Assembly: GCF_030164425.1 (NCBI RefSeq) | Contig: NZ_JASNJD010000029.1 | Span: 1-45,178 of the forward strand | Length of the DNA stretch: 45,178 nt | From: Pseudodonghicola flavimaris | Lineage (GTDB): Bacteria > Pseudomonadota > Alphaproteobacteria > Rhodobacterales > Rhodobacteraceae | Direction of reading: 5' to 3' | Part shown: positions 34,101 to 42,283 of the stretch, one piece after another | How the letters are laid out: every line of letters starts with the position of its first letter | How positions within the stretch are numbered: position 1 is the stretch's first letter | Program-made: the position numbers and the translations under genes | Notes under the pieces: model-generated | Told to the model about the DNA's origin: nothing | The model's database searches: none | What the model saw: the letters and a program-made list of their open reading frames with translations, nothing else

Positions 34101-34561
34101 TCGCCTTCGGGCGCCTCGAGCTGTTCCAGCATCGTCGCCAGCAATGGCTTCAGCCGCGCCGCATCCTCGGGGTCCAGACGGGCGAGGATGCGGGCCTCAT
34201 GCGCCTGCGCATCCTCGCGCAGGCGCAGCGCCAGCGCCCGCCCCTCCAGCGTCAGAAACACCCGCACGCGCCGCCCGTCCTGCGGATCCGACCGGCGGAT
34301 CACCAGACCCCGCTCCACCATCTGATCGATGATTCGAGTCAGCCGGGACTGCTCCATCATCGACAGCCAGGCGAGCCTCGTGGTCATCGCGCCATCCTCA
34401 TCCGTCAGGCTTGCGAGCACCCGCCATTCCGGCACCCTGAGCCCCTCTGCCCGGGCGTGTGCGTGGAACTCCGCACTCGCCCGATCGCTGACCTTGGCCA
34501 GGAGATAGAGCAGATAGGAGGGGACAAAGGACTGATCCGATTGCGATTTTTCTGAGGTCAT
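34043..34561 (-). CDS. MarR family regulator 2
   Basis: 172-aa winged-helix regulator. YLLYLLAKVSDRASAEFHAHARAEG is the dimer helix, MTTRLAWLSMMEQSRLTRIIDQMVERGLV the HTH, and DPQDGRRVRVFLTLEG the wing. It is divergent from the ring-hydroxylating oxygenase genes, with a 16-bp palindrome in between, so it is the probable repressor of that operon and of itself, released by an aromatic-acid-type ligand (inference from family precedent). Its tail overlaps the dehydrogenase gene by 58 bp. Confidence 0.93.
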   Translation of the reverse strand: MTSEKSQSDQSFVPSYLLYLLAKVSDRASAEFHAHARAEGLRVPEWRVLASLTDEDGAMTTRLAWLSMMEQSRLTRIIDQMVERGLVIRRSDPQDGRRVRVFLTLEGRALALRLREDAQAHEARILARLDPEDAARLKPLLATMLEQLEAPEGDQSMSRHSGTGVSGAPSVK

Positions 34562-34624
34562 AGGCTCCTGCCCGGTTCTTGCGCAGCCACCCTGCCGCGA
34601 CCGCAGGGCAAGTCAAGAAAAAGC

Positions 34625-34653
34625 TTGACCGGTATTATATGAAATTTCATATT
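34625..34653 (+). promoter_or_regulatory. Promoter of the oxygenase operon with overlapping MarR-type operator
   Basis: TTGACC (34625-34630) is a good -35, and CATATT, 17 bases downstream (34648-34653), a weak -10. The perfect 16-bp palindrome ATATGAAATTTCATAT occupies 34637-34652, covering the spacer and nearly all of the -10. A repressor bound here would block RNA polymerase. It sits 23 bases before the reductase start and 75 bases before the MarR 2 start. Confidence 0.7.
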
Positions 34654-34675
34654 GTTTGCACAGGGAGATAAAAAC

Positions 34676-35617
34676 GTGACAGACAAACTGGTCATAGACA
34701 GCCTTCGCGATCTGACCGGCCGCATCCGGGAGTTCACGCTCCGGCCGGCGGATGGCGCCGCCCCGCCCGCCCACGACGCCGGGTCGCATCTGAAATTCGA
34801 CCTCGGCCCGCTGGGTGAGCGATCCTATTCGCTGGTCGACTGGCCCGGCGACAGCGGCGATGTGCTGCGCATCGCGGTTCAGCGCGAGGATGAGGGCGAC
34901 GGTGGTTCCCGGCAGATGCACAGTCTCGCCGTCGGCGATACCCTGGCGGTGACCGGCCCGAAAAACGATTTCCCGCTGCAGGATCACACCGGCCCCGCCC
35001 TGCTGGTCGCCGGCGGCATCGGCATCACCCCGATCCTGTCGATGGCCACCGCGCTGCAGGCGGCGGGGCGGCCCTTCGCGCTGCATTACGCCAGCCGCAA
35101 CCGTGGCGTCATGGCCTATGAGGAGGCGCTGGCAGAGGCCTTCGGCGCCGCCGCCCAGTTCCATCACGACGATATCGCACCGCTGAACCTGAGTGCGCTT
35201 TTCGCCCATGTCGATCCGGCCACCCATGTCTATGTCTGCGGTCCCAAGCCGATGATCGAGGCCACCCGCGCCGCCGCCAATGCCGCCGGCCTGCCGGATG
35301 CGCAGATTCATTTCGAGCTGTTCACCTCCGCCCAGCACGAGGCCGGCGACACCGCCTTCGAGGTCGAGATCGCCTCGACCGGCGAAGTCTTCCTGATCCC
35401 GCCGGACAAGACCATCATCGAGGTTCTGGAGGAAGGCGGCATGGATCTGATCTACGATTGCCAGCGCGGCGACTGCGGCATCTGCCAGACCGATGTGATC
35501 AGCGGCATCCCCGACCACCGTGACGTGGTGCTGTCGGATGCAGAGAAGGCCGAAGGGAAACTCATGCAGATCTGCGTCAGCCGGGCCAAATCGGCCCGCC
35601 TGGTGCTCGACCTCTAG
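34676..35617 (+). CDS. PDR/VanB-type oxidoreductase (reductase of the Rieske oxygenase)
   Basis: Passes electrons from NAD(P)H through flavin to a 2Fe-2S centre and on to the oxygenase. It starts at GTG 34676, directed by AGGGAGA; an in-frame TTG at 34652 is less likely. 313 aa: flavin-binding barrel (about 1-95, with RSYSLVDW), NAD domain (about 100-220, with GGIGITPILSM and CGPKPMIEA), then a C-terminal plant-type ferredoxin domain with CQRGDCGIC and a last Cys in MQICVSRA. This domain order is that of phthalate dioxygenase reductase. First gene of the operon. Confidence 0.93.
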   Translation: MTDKLVIDSLRDLTGRIREFTLRPADGAAPPAHDAGSHLKFDLGPLGERSYSLVDWPGDSGDVLRIAVQREDEGDGGSRQMHSLAVGDTLAVTGPKNDFPLQDHTGPALLVAGGIGITPILSMATALQAAGRPFALHYASRNRGVMAYEEALAEAFGAAAQFHHDDIAPLNLSALFAHVDPATHVYVCGPKPMIEATRAAANAAGLPDAQIHFELFTSAQHEAGDTAFEVEIASTGEVFLIPPDKTIIEVLEEGGMDLIYDCQRGDCGICQTDVISGIPDHRDVVLSDAEKAEGKLMQICVSRAKSARLVLDL

Positions 35618-35631
35618 GGAAGGAACGCCAC

Positions 35632-36996
35632 ATGCCAGCCGACACGCCCGCTTATACCCCCGCTTACACCATCGACACGGTCACAGATCTGGTCCAGCCG
35701 CATCAGGTCCACCGCGACGTCTATACCGACCCCGAGGTCTACCGGCTGGAGATGAAACATCTCTTCGCCAACACCTGGGTGTTTGTCGGCCACGACAGCC
35801 AGACGCCGAACAAGGGCGATTACTACACCACCCAGATCGGCGATCAGCCGATCATCCAGGTGCGCCACAGCGACAACGAAATCTACGTCCTCTACAACCG
35901 CTGCCCGCACAAGGGTACCAAGATCGCGATCGACCGCGAGGGCAATACCGGCAAGTTCTTTCGCTGCCCCTATCACGCCTGGTCGTTCAAGACCGATGGC
36001 TGCAAACTGGCGATCCCGCTGAAGAAGGGCTACGAGGGCACCGGGCTGGAAGAGACCGTCAGCGGCCAGGGCATGAAATCGGTCGGCGCGGTGAAGAATT
36101 ACCGCGGCTTCATCTTCGCCCGTCTGGCGGAGGACGGCATCGGGTTCGAGGAATTCTTCGGCGACAGCCTGTCCTCGCTCGACAATATGGTCGACCGCTC
36201 CCCCGCCGGGCGGCTGGAGGTTGCCGGCCCGCCGCTGCGCTACATGCACAAGTGCAACTGGAAGATGCTGGTCGAAAACCAGACCGACACCTGCCACCCG
36301 ATGGTGGCGCATGAATCCAGCGCCGGCACCGCGGTGAAGATCTTCGAGGATATGGACTGGCCCGCCGACAAACCGAAGCCGATGGCGATGGAGATCATCG
36401 CGCCGTTCATGTCGCCCTACGAGTTCTTCGAGAACATGGGCATCCGCACCTGGCCGAATGGCCATGGCCACACCGGCGTGCATCATTCGATCCATTCGGA
36501 TTATTCCGCCATCCCCGGCTATTTCGAACAGATGGTCGACGCCTATGGCGAGGAGAAGGCGAAACAGATCCTCGGGGAGAACCGGCACAACACCGTCTAT
36601 TTCCCCAACATCATGATCAAGGGACCGATCCAGCAGCTGAGGAACTTCATTCCGCTCGGTCCCGACAAGACGCTGGTGGAAAGCTATATCTACCGCCTTG
36701 TCGATGCCCCTGACCAGTTGCTGGCGCGCACCGCGATGTACAACCGGCTGATCAACGCGCCCACCTCGATGGTCGGGCACGACGATCTGGAGATGTACGA
36801 ACGCGCGCAGGAAGGGCTGGCCGCCGATGGCATCGAATGGGTCAATATCCAGCGCCTTTATGAAGACGGCGAGGATTTCGATCATGAGGCGGTCGAGAAC
36901 GGCACCACCGAACGGCAGATGCGCAACCAGTTCCACGCCTGGGTGAAATTCATGGCGCCGCAACCGGCGCCGGCACAAGCGGAGGCCGCGGAATGA
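35632..36996 (+). CDS. Rieske ring-hydroxylating oxygenase, alpha subunit
   Basis: Catalytic subunit that adds both atoms of oxygen to an aromatic ring. 454 aa. The Rieske domain spans about 45-155, with C91 and H93 (NRCPHKG) and C112 and H115 (RCPYHAW) binding the 2Fe-2S cluster. The C-terminal SRPBCC domain has H222 and H227 (DTCHPMVAH) as iron ligands, and D219 as the bridging Asp; a further acidic residue in VGHDDLE is the likely third ligand. GGGAAGGAA precedes the ATG. Substrate class cannot be set from the sequence; benzoate, anthranilate or phthalate-like acids are typical of such alpha-beta systems with a PDR reductase. Confidence 0.93.
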   Translation: MPADTPAYTPAYTIDTVTDLVQPHQVHRDVYTDPEVYRLEMKHLFANTWVFVGHDSQTPNKGDYYTTQIGDQPIIQVRHSDNEIYVLYNRCPHKGTKIAIDREGNTGKFFRCPYHAWSFKTDGCKLAIPLKKGYEGTGLEETVSGQGMKSVGAVKNYRGFIFARLAEDGIGFEEFFGDSLSSLDNMVDRSPAGRLEVAGPPLRYMHKCNWKMLVENQTDTCHPMVAHESSAGTAVKIFEDMDWPADKPKPMAMEIIAPFMSPYEFFENMGIRTWPNGHGHTGVHHSIHSDYSAIPGYFEQMVDAYGEEKAKQILGENRHNTVYFPNIMIKGPIQQLRNFIPLGPDKTLVESYIYRLVDAPDQLLARTAMYNRLINAPTSMVGHDDLEMYERAQEGLAADGIEWVNIQRLYEDGEDFDHEAVENGTTERQMRNQFHAWVKFMAPQPAPAQAEAAE

Positions 36997-37475
36997 GCTT
37001 TCCTGCCCGTGAGGATCTGATCGACTTCATCTATGACGAAGCCCGCATGCTGGACGAGGGCCGTTACACCGAATGGCTGGATCTTTGGATGCCCGAGGGG
37101 GTCTACTGGATGCCGCTCGACTACAAGCAGACCGACCCAGATCTGGTCACCTCGCTGCTGTATGAGGATCAGTTCATGCTGAGGCTCCGGGTCGAACGGC
37201 TGAACGGCGCCCGCACCTTCAGCCAGAAACCGAAAAGCCGCTGTCATCACGTGATCCAGCGCCCCTTCGTCGATGTGATGGACGCCGGGGCCAACCGCTA
37301 TGTCACCAATACCAACATGCATTACGTGGAAACCCGGCTGGACGATCAGTTCCTGCTGGCGATCACCGCGACGCATGAGCTGACGGTGATCGACGGCAAG
37401 ATCAGGATCGCGAACAAGCGGGTCGATCTGCTGAACTGCGACGCCGCCTTCGGCAATATCCAGCTCCTGCCCTGA
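36993..37475 (+). CDS. Ring-hydroxylating oxygenase, beta subunit
   Basis: Small structural subunit of the alpha3-beta3 oxygenase, 160 aa, with the SnoaL/NTF2-like fold (LIDFIYDEARMLDEGRYTEWLDLW at the start). Residues RTFSQKPKSRCHHVIQRPFV and NMHYVETRLDDQFLLA follow the family pattern. Its ATG overlaps the alpha-subunit stop by 4 bp, ensuring balanced synthesis. An intrinsic terminator follows 7 bases after the stop codon. Confidence 0.92.
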   Translation: MSFPAREDLIDFIYDEARMLDEGRYTEWLDLWMPEGVYWMPLDYKQTDPDLVTSLLYEDQFMLRLRVERLNGARTFSQKPKSRCHHVIQRPFVDVMDAGANRYVTNTNMHYVETRLDDQFLLAITATHELTVIDGKIRIANKRVDLLNCDAAFGNIQLLP

Positions 37476-37482
37476 TCCTGCG

Positions 37483-37517
37483 CCGGGCGCCCCGCCAGGG
37501 CGCCCGGTTTTCGTTTG
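37483..37517 (+). terminator. Intrinsic terminator after the beta subunit
   Basis: CCGGGCGCCC and GGGCGCCCGG form a perfect 10-bp stem with loop CGCCA, followed by TTTTCGTTT. It should end or reduce transcription before the SDR gene that begins 24 bases later, so the SDR and TRAP genes may be expressed by partial read-through or from their own promoter. Confidence 0.88.
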
Positions 37518-37541
37518 ACGACCGCCCACAAGGACCACCAC

Positions 37542-38267
37542 ATGACCGACCATACCGCCGTCATCACCGGGGCGAGCCAGGGCATCGGCGCCGATCTGGC
37601 CCAACGGCTGCTGGAGCGCGGCTATCGCGTGATCTGCGTGTCGCTGACCGATCCGGAGTTCACCCATGACAATCTGATCAGCCTGCCGACCGATCTGCTG
37701 GATCCGCAGGCCACCGCGAAGACCGCCGCCGAAATCGCCCGGCGGTTCGAGGTCACCCATCTGATCCACAACGCCGGGCTGATCCGCCCCAATCTGGTGG
37801 AGGACGCCCGCCCGGAGGACTTGCTGGCGCTGACCCAGCTGCATCTGGGTGCGGCGCTGACGCTCCTGCAGGCGGTGCTGCCGGCGATGAAGGCGCGGGG
37901 ATTCGGCCGGGTGGTCTTCAACAGTTCGCGCGCCGCGCTGGGGGTGCCGACCCGCACCGCCTATTCCGCGACCAAGGCCGGGATCATCGGCATGGCCCGC
38001 ACCTGGGCGCTGGAGCTGGCGCCGCATGGGATCACCGTCAACGTGGTGGCCCCCGGCCCGATCCGGACCGAGAATTTCTGGAGCATCATCGAAAAGGACA
38101 GCGACCGCGAGGCCCAGCTCGCGGCGCGAATCCCGGTCGGGCGGCTGGGCGAGGTCGAGGATATCTCCAACGCCTTCCTGTTCTTCTGCGCCCCCGAAAG
38201 CAGCTTCGTCACCGGCCAGACTCTCTATGTCTGCGGCGGCGCGAGCATCGGAACCCTGCAATTGTGA
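37542..38267 (+). CDS. Short-chain dehydrogenase/reductase
   Basis: 241-aa classical SDR from ATG 37542 (AAGGACC upstream). Cofactor motif TGASQGIG near 8-15, NAG in LIHNAGLI, the catalytic serine in FNSSRAALG, and YSATK for the Tyr and Lys. Ends with the usual FVTGQTLYVCGG. Next to a Rieske oxygenase the natural role is oxidation of the cis-dihydrodiol to the catechol-type product, but SDR sequences alone do not prove substrate. Confidence 0.92.
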   Translation: MTDHTAVITGASQGIGADLAQRLLERGYRVICVSLTDPEFTHDNLISLPTDLLDPQATAKTAAEIARRFEVTHLIHNAGLIRPNLVEDARPEDLLALTQLHLGAALTLLQAVLPAMKARGFGRVVFNSSRAALGVPTRTAYSATKAGIIGMARTWALELAPHGITVNVVAPGPIRTENFWSIIEKDSDREAQLAARIPVGRLGEVEDISNAFLFFCAPESSFVTGQTLYVCGGASIGTLQL

Positions 38268-38274
38268 CCGCCTT

Positions 38275-38292
38275 CCCCAAAAGGGGTTTGCG
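38275..38292 (+). terminator. Weak hairpin after the SDR gene
   Basis: CCCC-AAAA-GGGG followed by TTTGCG lies 7 bases after the SDR stop codon. The stem is only 4 bp, so it may be a weak terminator or incidental. Confidence 0.3.
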
Positions 38293-38392
38293 TTTGTGTA
38301 CCAATACCCTGAAGATAAAAGTTAAAACCCGACTTCAATCAGGCTCCGGACCAACCGGGGCGCGACCAAAACGGACCAACAGGAGACCCACC

Positions 38393-39427
38393 ATGATCAT
38401 GAAACGTCTGATCGCAACCGTTTCCGCGGGCATCACTGCCGCGGCCCTTTCGACCGGTGCGGCGATGGCCACCGAGCTGACCTATTCGTCCTGGATTCCC
38501 TGGACCCACCCGGTGAACCTCAACGTCTACATCCCCTGGATCGAGGCGGTCGAGAAGGCATCGAACGGCAAGATCACCTTCAAGCGCCTGCCCAAGGCCA
38601 TCGCCTCGCCGCAGGGCTCGCTGGACGCGGTACGCACCGGACAGGCCGACGTCTCCTTCTCCGTGCATGGCTATGCGCGCAAGCAATTCGCCCCCTATCT
38701 CTTCGCCGAGCTGCCGCTTCTGGGCGACAGCGCCGAGATCACCTCGATCGCGCTGCAGCGCACCCATGACAAGTATCTGGCCGACAAGGGGCTCTACAAA
38801 GGGCTCTATCTGGTCGGCATGATGATGCACGGCCCCGGTCAGGTGCATCACACCAAGAAGGTCATCGCCACCCCCGCCGACATGGAAGGCCAGAAGATGC
38901 GCACCGGCGGTGTCATCCCCAAGGCGATCACCGAGGCCTGGGGCGGCGTGTCGATCAGCCAGCCCTCGTCCAAATCCTACGAGATCCTGTCCTCCGGCAT
39001 CGCCGACGGCATCATGTTCCCCTATGAGAGCGTGACCAGCTTCAACCTGACCGATGTCACCAAATACTCCACCAACGTGCCGGGCGGCTGGTATTCCTCC
39101 AGCCACTTCCTGTTCATGAACAAGAAGACCTACGACAACCTGCCGGCGGACGAGAAGGCGATCATCGACCAGTTCTCGGGCGAGGCTTTCGCCAAGATCG
39201 CCGGCCACGGCTGGGACGTGATCAACGCCAAGGGGCTCGAGGATCTGAAGGCCAACGGCAACACCATCGAGGACGCCTCGCCCGAGCTGATCGAGGCGAT
39301 CAGCGGCCTGCGCGACCAGTTTCTTGAGGATTACTATGCCGCCGCCGCCGCCGAAGGGCTCGATGGCAAGGAAATCTACGCCTATTTCCAGGAGCAGGTG
39401 AAAGCGCTCGAGGCTGAGGCCAAGTAA
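38393..39427 (+). CDS. dctP: TRAP transporter substrate-binding protein DctP family
   Basis: Periplasmic receptor of a TRAP system, 344 aa from ATG 38393 (CAGGAGACC upstream). Signal peptide over residues 1-26 (IATVSAGITAAALSTGAAMA). DctP blocks: AIASPQGSLDAVRTGQADVSF, then MEGQKMRTGGVIPKAITEAWGG and SFNLTDVTKYSTNVP. The motif region with the conserved Arg that binds carboxylates is KMRTGG. The cargo is probably a carboxylic acid that feeds the oxygenase or the lyases downstream. Confidence 0.92.
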   Translation: MIMKRLIATVSAGITAAALSTGAAMATELTYSSWIPWTHPVNLNVYIPWIEAVEKASNGKITFKRLPKAIASPQGSLDAVRTGQADVSFSVHGYARKQFAPYLFAELPLLGDSAEITSIALQRTHDKYLADKGLYKGLYLVGMMMHGPGQVHHTKKVIATPADMEGQKMRTGGVIPKAITEAWGGVSISQPSSKSYEILSSGIADGIMFPYESVTSFNLTDVTKYSTNVPGGWYSSSHFLFMNKKTYDNLPADEKAIIDQFSGEAFAKIAGHGWDVINAKGLEDLKANGNTIEDASPELIEAISGLRDQFLEDYYAAAAAEGLDGKEIYAYFQEQVKALEAEAK

Positions 39428-39448
39428 GGCCTCCGGGAGTATCCGAAA

Positions 39449-39970
39449 GTGGACATTCAGACCGCTCATGGGACCGCGGGGCATATCCGCGGTCTCTCAC
39501 CTCTGGCGTGGTTTCTGACCTATATCGCCTGCCTGCTGCTGTTCGCGATGATGTTTCTCACCTTCGCGGACGTGATGGGGCGCTACCTGTTTTCAGCCCC
39601 CCTGCCCGCCACCTACGAAGTGGTGTCGCTGATGATGCCCGCCATCATCTTCTGCGCGCTGCCGCTGACGGTGCTGAACGAGAACCACGTGACCGTCGAC
39701 CTGCTGGATGACATCATCCCGCTGCCGATGGCCAAGATCCAGGCCGTCTTCGTGCATCTCTTCTGCACCGGCGCGCTGGGGCTGATCGCCTGGCGACTGG
39801 CGATCAAATCGTTCGACCAGCACGAATACGAAGAAGTCACCGACGAACTGTTCCTGGCGATGTGGCCGTTCAGCGCGGCGATGGCCGGGCTCTGCGCCAT
39901 CGCCACGCTGGCGGCGCTCGGCAATGTGATCCTGGTCGTGACCGGCCGCAAGATTCCGGGGAAAAGCTGA
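39449..39970 (+). CDS. dctQ: TRAP transporter small permease DctQ
   Basis: 173 aa with four hydrophobic segments, GTG start at 39449 (GGGAGT upstream). Contains TFADVMGRYLFSAPLPATYEVV and LNENHVTVDLLDD, the standard DctQ block. One base separates its stop from the DctM start. It bridges the receptor and the large permease in the inner membrane. Confidence 0.9.
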   Translation: MDIQTAHGTAGHIRGLSPLAWFLTYIACLLLFAMMFLTFADVMGRYLFSAPLPATYEVVSLMMPAIIFCALPLTVLNENHVTVDLLDDIIPLPMAKIQAVFVHLFCTGALGLIAWRLAIKSFDQHEYEEVTDELFLAMWPFSAAMAGLCAIATLAALGNVILVVTGRKIPGKS

Positions 39971-39971
39971 G

Positions 39972-41264
39972 ATGACCGAAGCTCTGATCGGCCTTGCCGT
40001 CCTGCTGATCCTCGCCTTTCTGCGCATCCCGATCGCCTTTGTCATGGCGCTGGTGGGCTTTGCCGGCATGGCCTGGGTGATGAGCCCGACCGCCGCGCTC
40101 TACAACGTCGGGCAGACCGCCTTCGATGCGGCGATCAACTATGAGCTCTCGGTGGTGCCGCTGTTCGTGCTGATGGGCAATTTCGTTGCCCGGGCCCGGC
40201 TGGCGGCCGAGCTCTACAATGCCTCCAACGCCTTTCTGGGGCACCGCAAGGGCGGGCTCGCCATGGCCACGGTGGTGGCTTGCGGCGGCTTTTCCGCCAT
40301 CTGCGGATCGTCACTGGCGACGGCGGCCACCATGTCCAAGGTCGCCATGCCGTCGATGCGGCGGTTCGGCTATTCGGATTCGCTGGCCACCGGCTCCATC
40401 GCCGCCGGCGGCACACTGGGCATCCTGATCCCGCCCTCGGTGATGCTGGTGATGTACGGTATCCTGACGCAGCAGAGCATCGGCAAGCTCTTCGCCGCCG
40501 GCATCCTGCCCGGGGCGGTGGGGATGGTCTTCTACCTGTTGGCGGTGCGCTGGGTGACCTGGCGCCGTCCCGCCGAAGGGCCCGCCGCCGACCGCCAGAG
40601 CTGGCCCGAGCGCATGCGCGCCCTGCGCAGCGTCTGGGGGGTTCTGATCCTCTTCATCGTGGTGATGGGCGGTATCTACGGCGGTGTCTTCAGCCCGACC
40701 GAGGCCGCCGGGATCGGCGCGCTCGGCTCCTTCCTCTTCGCGCTGCTGCGCGGCGCGCTGACCTGGAAGGTGCTGACCGAAATCCTGGTCGAGAGCGTCG
40801 AGACCACCGCGATGCTGTTCGCCGTGCTGATCGGCGCCCTGCTCTTCGCGAATTTCATCAACTTCACCGATTTCCCGCAGGGGCTGGTGAGCTTCGCGAT
40901 GCAGTTTCAGGAGACCCCCTGGATGGTGATCGTCGCCATTCTGGTGATCTACATCCTGCTGGGCTGCGTGTTCGAGAGCATGTCGATGATCCTGCTGACC
41001 GTGCCGATCTTCTATCCGGTCGTCATGCAGCTGGGCTATGACGCGATCTGGTTCGGCATCGTCGTCGTCGTGGTGACCGAAATCAGCCTGATCACGCCGC
41101 CCGTCGGGCTCAATGTCTTCGTGCTGCGCGGAGTGCTGCCCGATGTCACCACCGGCACCATCTTTCGCGGTGTGACGCCGTTCTGGGTCGCCGATATCTT
41201 CCGGCTGACGCTGATCGTCGTGGTGCCCTTCCTGTCGACCTGGCTGGCCTCTTTCGTGGCCTAG
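39972..41264 (+). CDS. dctM: TRAP transporter large permease DctM
   Basis: 430-aa, about 12 transmembrane segments, the sodium-driven channel subunit. Family marks are FVLMGNFVARARLAAELYNA, GGFSAICGSSLATAATMSKVA, and GSIAAGGTLGILIPPSVMLVMYGI. The end LITPPVGLNVFVLRG is typical. Completes dctPQM. It ends in a 49-bp gap before the convergent hydratase gene. Confidence 0.95.
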   Translation: MTEALIGLAVLLILAFLRIPIAFVMALVGFAGMAWVMSPTAALYNVGQTAFDAAINYELSVVPLFVLMGNFVARARLAAELYNASNAFLGHRKGGLAMATVVACGGFSAICGSSLATAATMSKVAMPSMRRFGYSDSLATGSIAAGGTLGILIPPSVMLVMYGILTQQSIGKLFAAGILPGAVGMVFYLLAVRWVTWRRPAEGPAADRQSWPERMRALRSVWGVLILFIVVMGGIYGGVFSPTEAAGIGALGSFLFALLRGALTWKVLTEILVESVETTAMLFAVLIGALLFANFINFTDFPQGLVSFAMQFQETPWMVIVAILVIYILLGCVFESMSMILLTVPIFYPVVMQLGYDAIWFGIVVVVVTEISLITPPVGLNVFVLRGVLPDVTTGTIFRGVTPFWVADIFRLTLIVVVPFLSTWLASFVA

Positions 41265-41271
41265 GTCCTTG

Positions 41272-41297
41272 CGGGGCCGGGCGCAGGCCCGACCCCG
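41272..41297. terminator. Hairpin between convergent DctM and hydratase genes
   Basis: CGGGGCCGGGC and GCCCGACCCCG form an 11-bp stem with one mismatch around GCAG. There is no T-run. Its place between two stop codons suggests a role in ending transcription from either side. Confidence 0.45.
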
Positions 41298-41313
41298 GAC
41301 GAACGCGATACCG

Positions 41314-42093
41314 TCAGGCGCTGCGCGAAAACGCGACGCTGCCGAGCGGCCCCATCGTCACCTCGACGCGGTCGACCTCCGGGTCGAGCACCCGCAGCGG
41401 CAGATGGGTTCCGCACATGACGAGCATCCCCGGCGCGACCTCGGTGCCCCGCGCGATCAGCGTGGTCAGCAGCCAGGCGACCGCCTCAAAAGGATCCTGC
41501 GGGGCCGCTCCGGTGGCCTCGCCCGCCAGTTCCCCGTCAAGTTTCAAAGTCACATGCAGCTTGTCCAGTTCCAGCGCTTCCGGGGCGATACCGCCCTCGC
41601 CCAGCACACAGCCGGCGTTGAAGACATTGAGCGCGATGGCCTGCCCCAGTTCGACACCGGCGATGGAAATGCCCCGCTGGTCGATCAGTTCGATCGAGGC
41701 GCAGAAACGCTCGATCAGCCCGCGCGCGTCAGCGGCGCTCACCGGCCCCGACAGATCCGCCACCCCCTGGCCCAGAATGGCGGTAATCTCCGCCTCGATG
41801 CAGAGCTCACCATAGGCGGCCTTCGGCAGGACGACACCGCCAGGATGCACCTCGGGTGCCAGAACCCGCGCCCAGGCCGGCTCGGTCACGCCGAAATGCG
41901 CCTGCTGCGGCTTGCCGTTCACCGCCAGCTTGTAGCCCGCCACCGGCGCGCCGATAGCGGCGACATAGGCGTCCTGCAGCGCATAGGCATCGGCGAAGGG
42001 TGCCCCGCCCATCCCCTGCGGCAGATCATAGGGCGCCACCACGCCCCGCGCGGTTGCAAGGGCTGCGGCCACGCTGTCGATTTCGGATGTCAC
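41314..42093 (-). CDS. 2-oxopent-4-enoate hydratase family protein (FAH superfamily)
   Basis: 259-aa enzyme of the MhpD/DmpE-like hydratase/decarboxylase group of the fumarylacetoacetase superfamily, acting on meta-cleavage products. GTG start at 42093 follows GGGAGAG. Blocks [36 protein letters not shown] (metal ligands in CIEAEI) and [12 protein letters not shown] fit the family. It is divergent from the dehydratase gene with 190 bp between. No ring-cleaving dioxygenase lies nearby, so the upstream step is missing from view. Confidence 0.86.
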   Translation of the reverse strand: MTSEIDSVAAALATARGVVAPYDLPQGMGGAPFADAYALQDAYVAAIGAPVAGYKLAVNGKPQQAHFGVTEPAWARVLAPEVHPGGVVLPKAAYGELCIEAEITAILGQGVADLSGPVSAADARGLIERFCASIELIDQRGISIAGVELGQAIALNVFNAGCVLGEGGIAPEALELDKLHVTLKLDGELAGEATGAAPQDPFEAVAWLLTTLIARGTEVAPGMLVMCGTHLPLRVLDPEVDRVEVTMGPLGSVAFSRSA

Positions 42094-42283
42094 GTTTCAC
42101 TCTCCCGTTCCGGTGCTGAGGTCTTGGCGCGCATGTTGGCGCCAGCGCCCGCCAATGACCAGAGCCCGACCCGCGCTTCGCGGCGATTTCCGCACCCGGC
42201 CGCCCCGGCGGCCGCAGGGATCGTCCCCTTCCCCACGCCGGCGACCGCCATCCCGGCCCGATCCAGACCTGAGGAACACTGAA

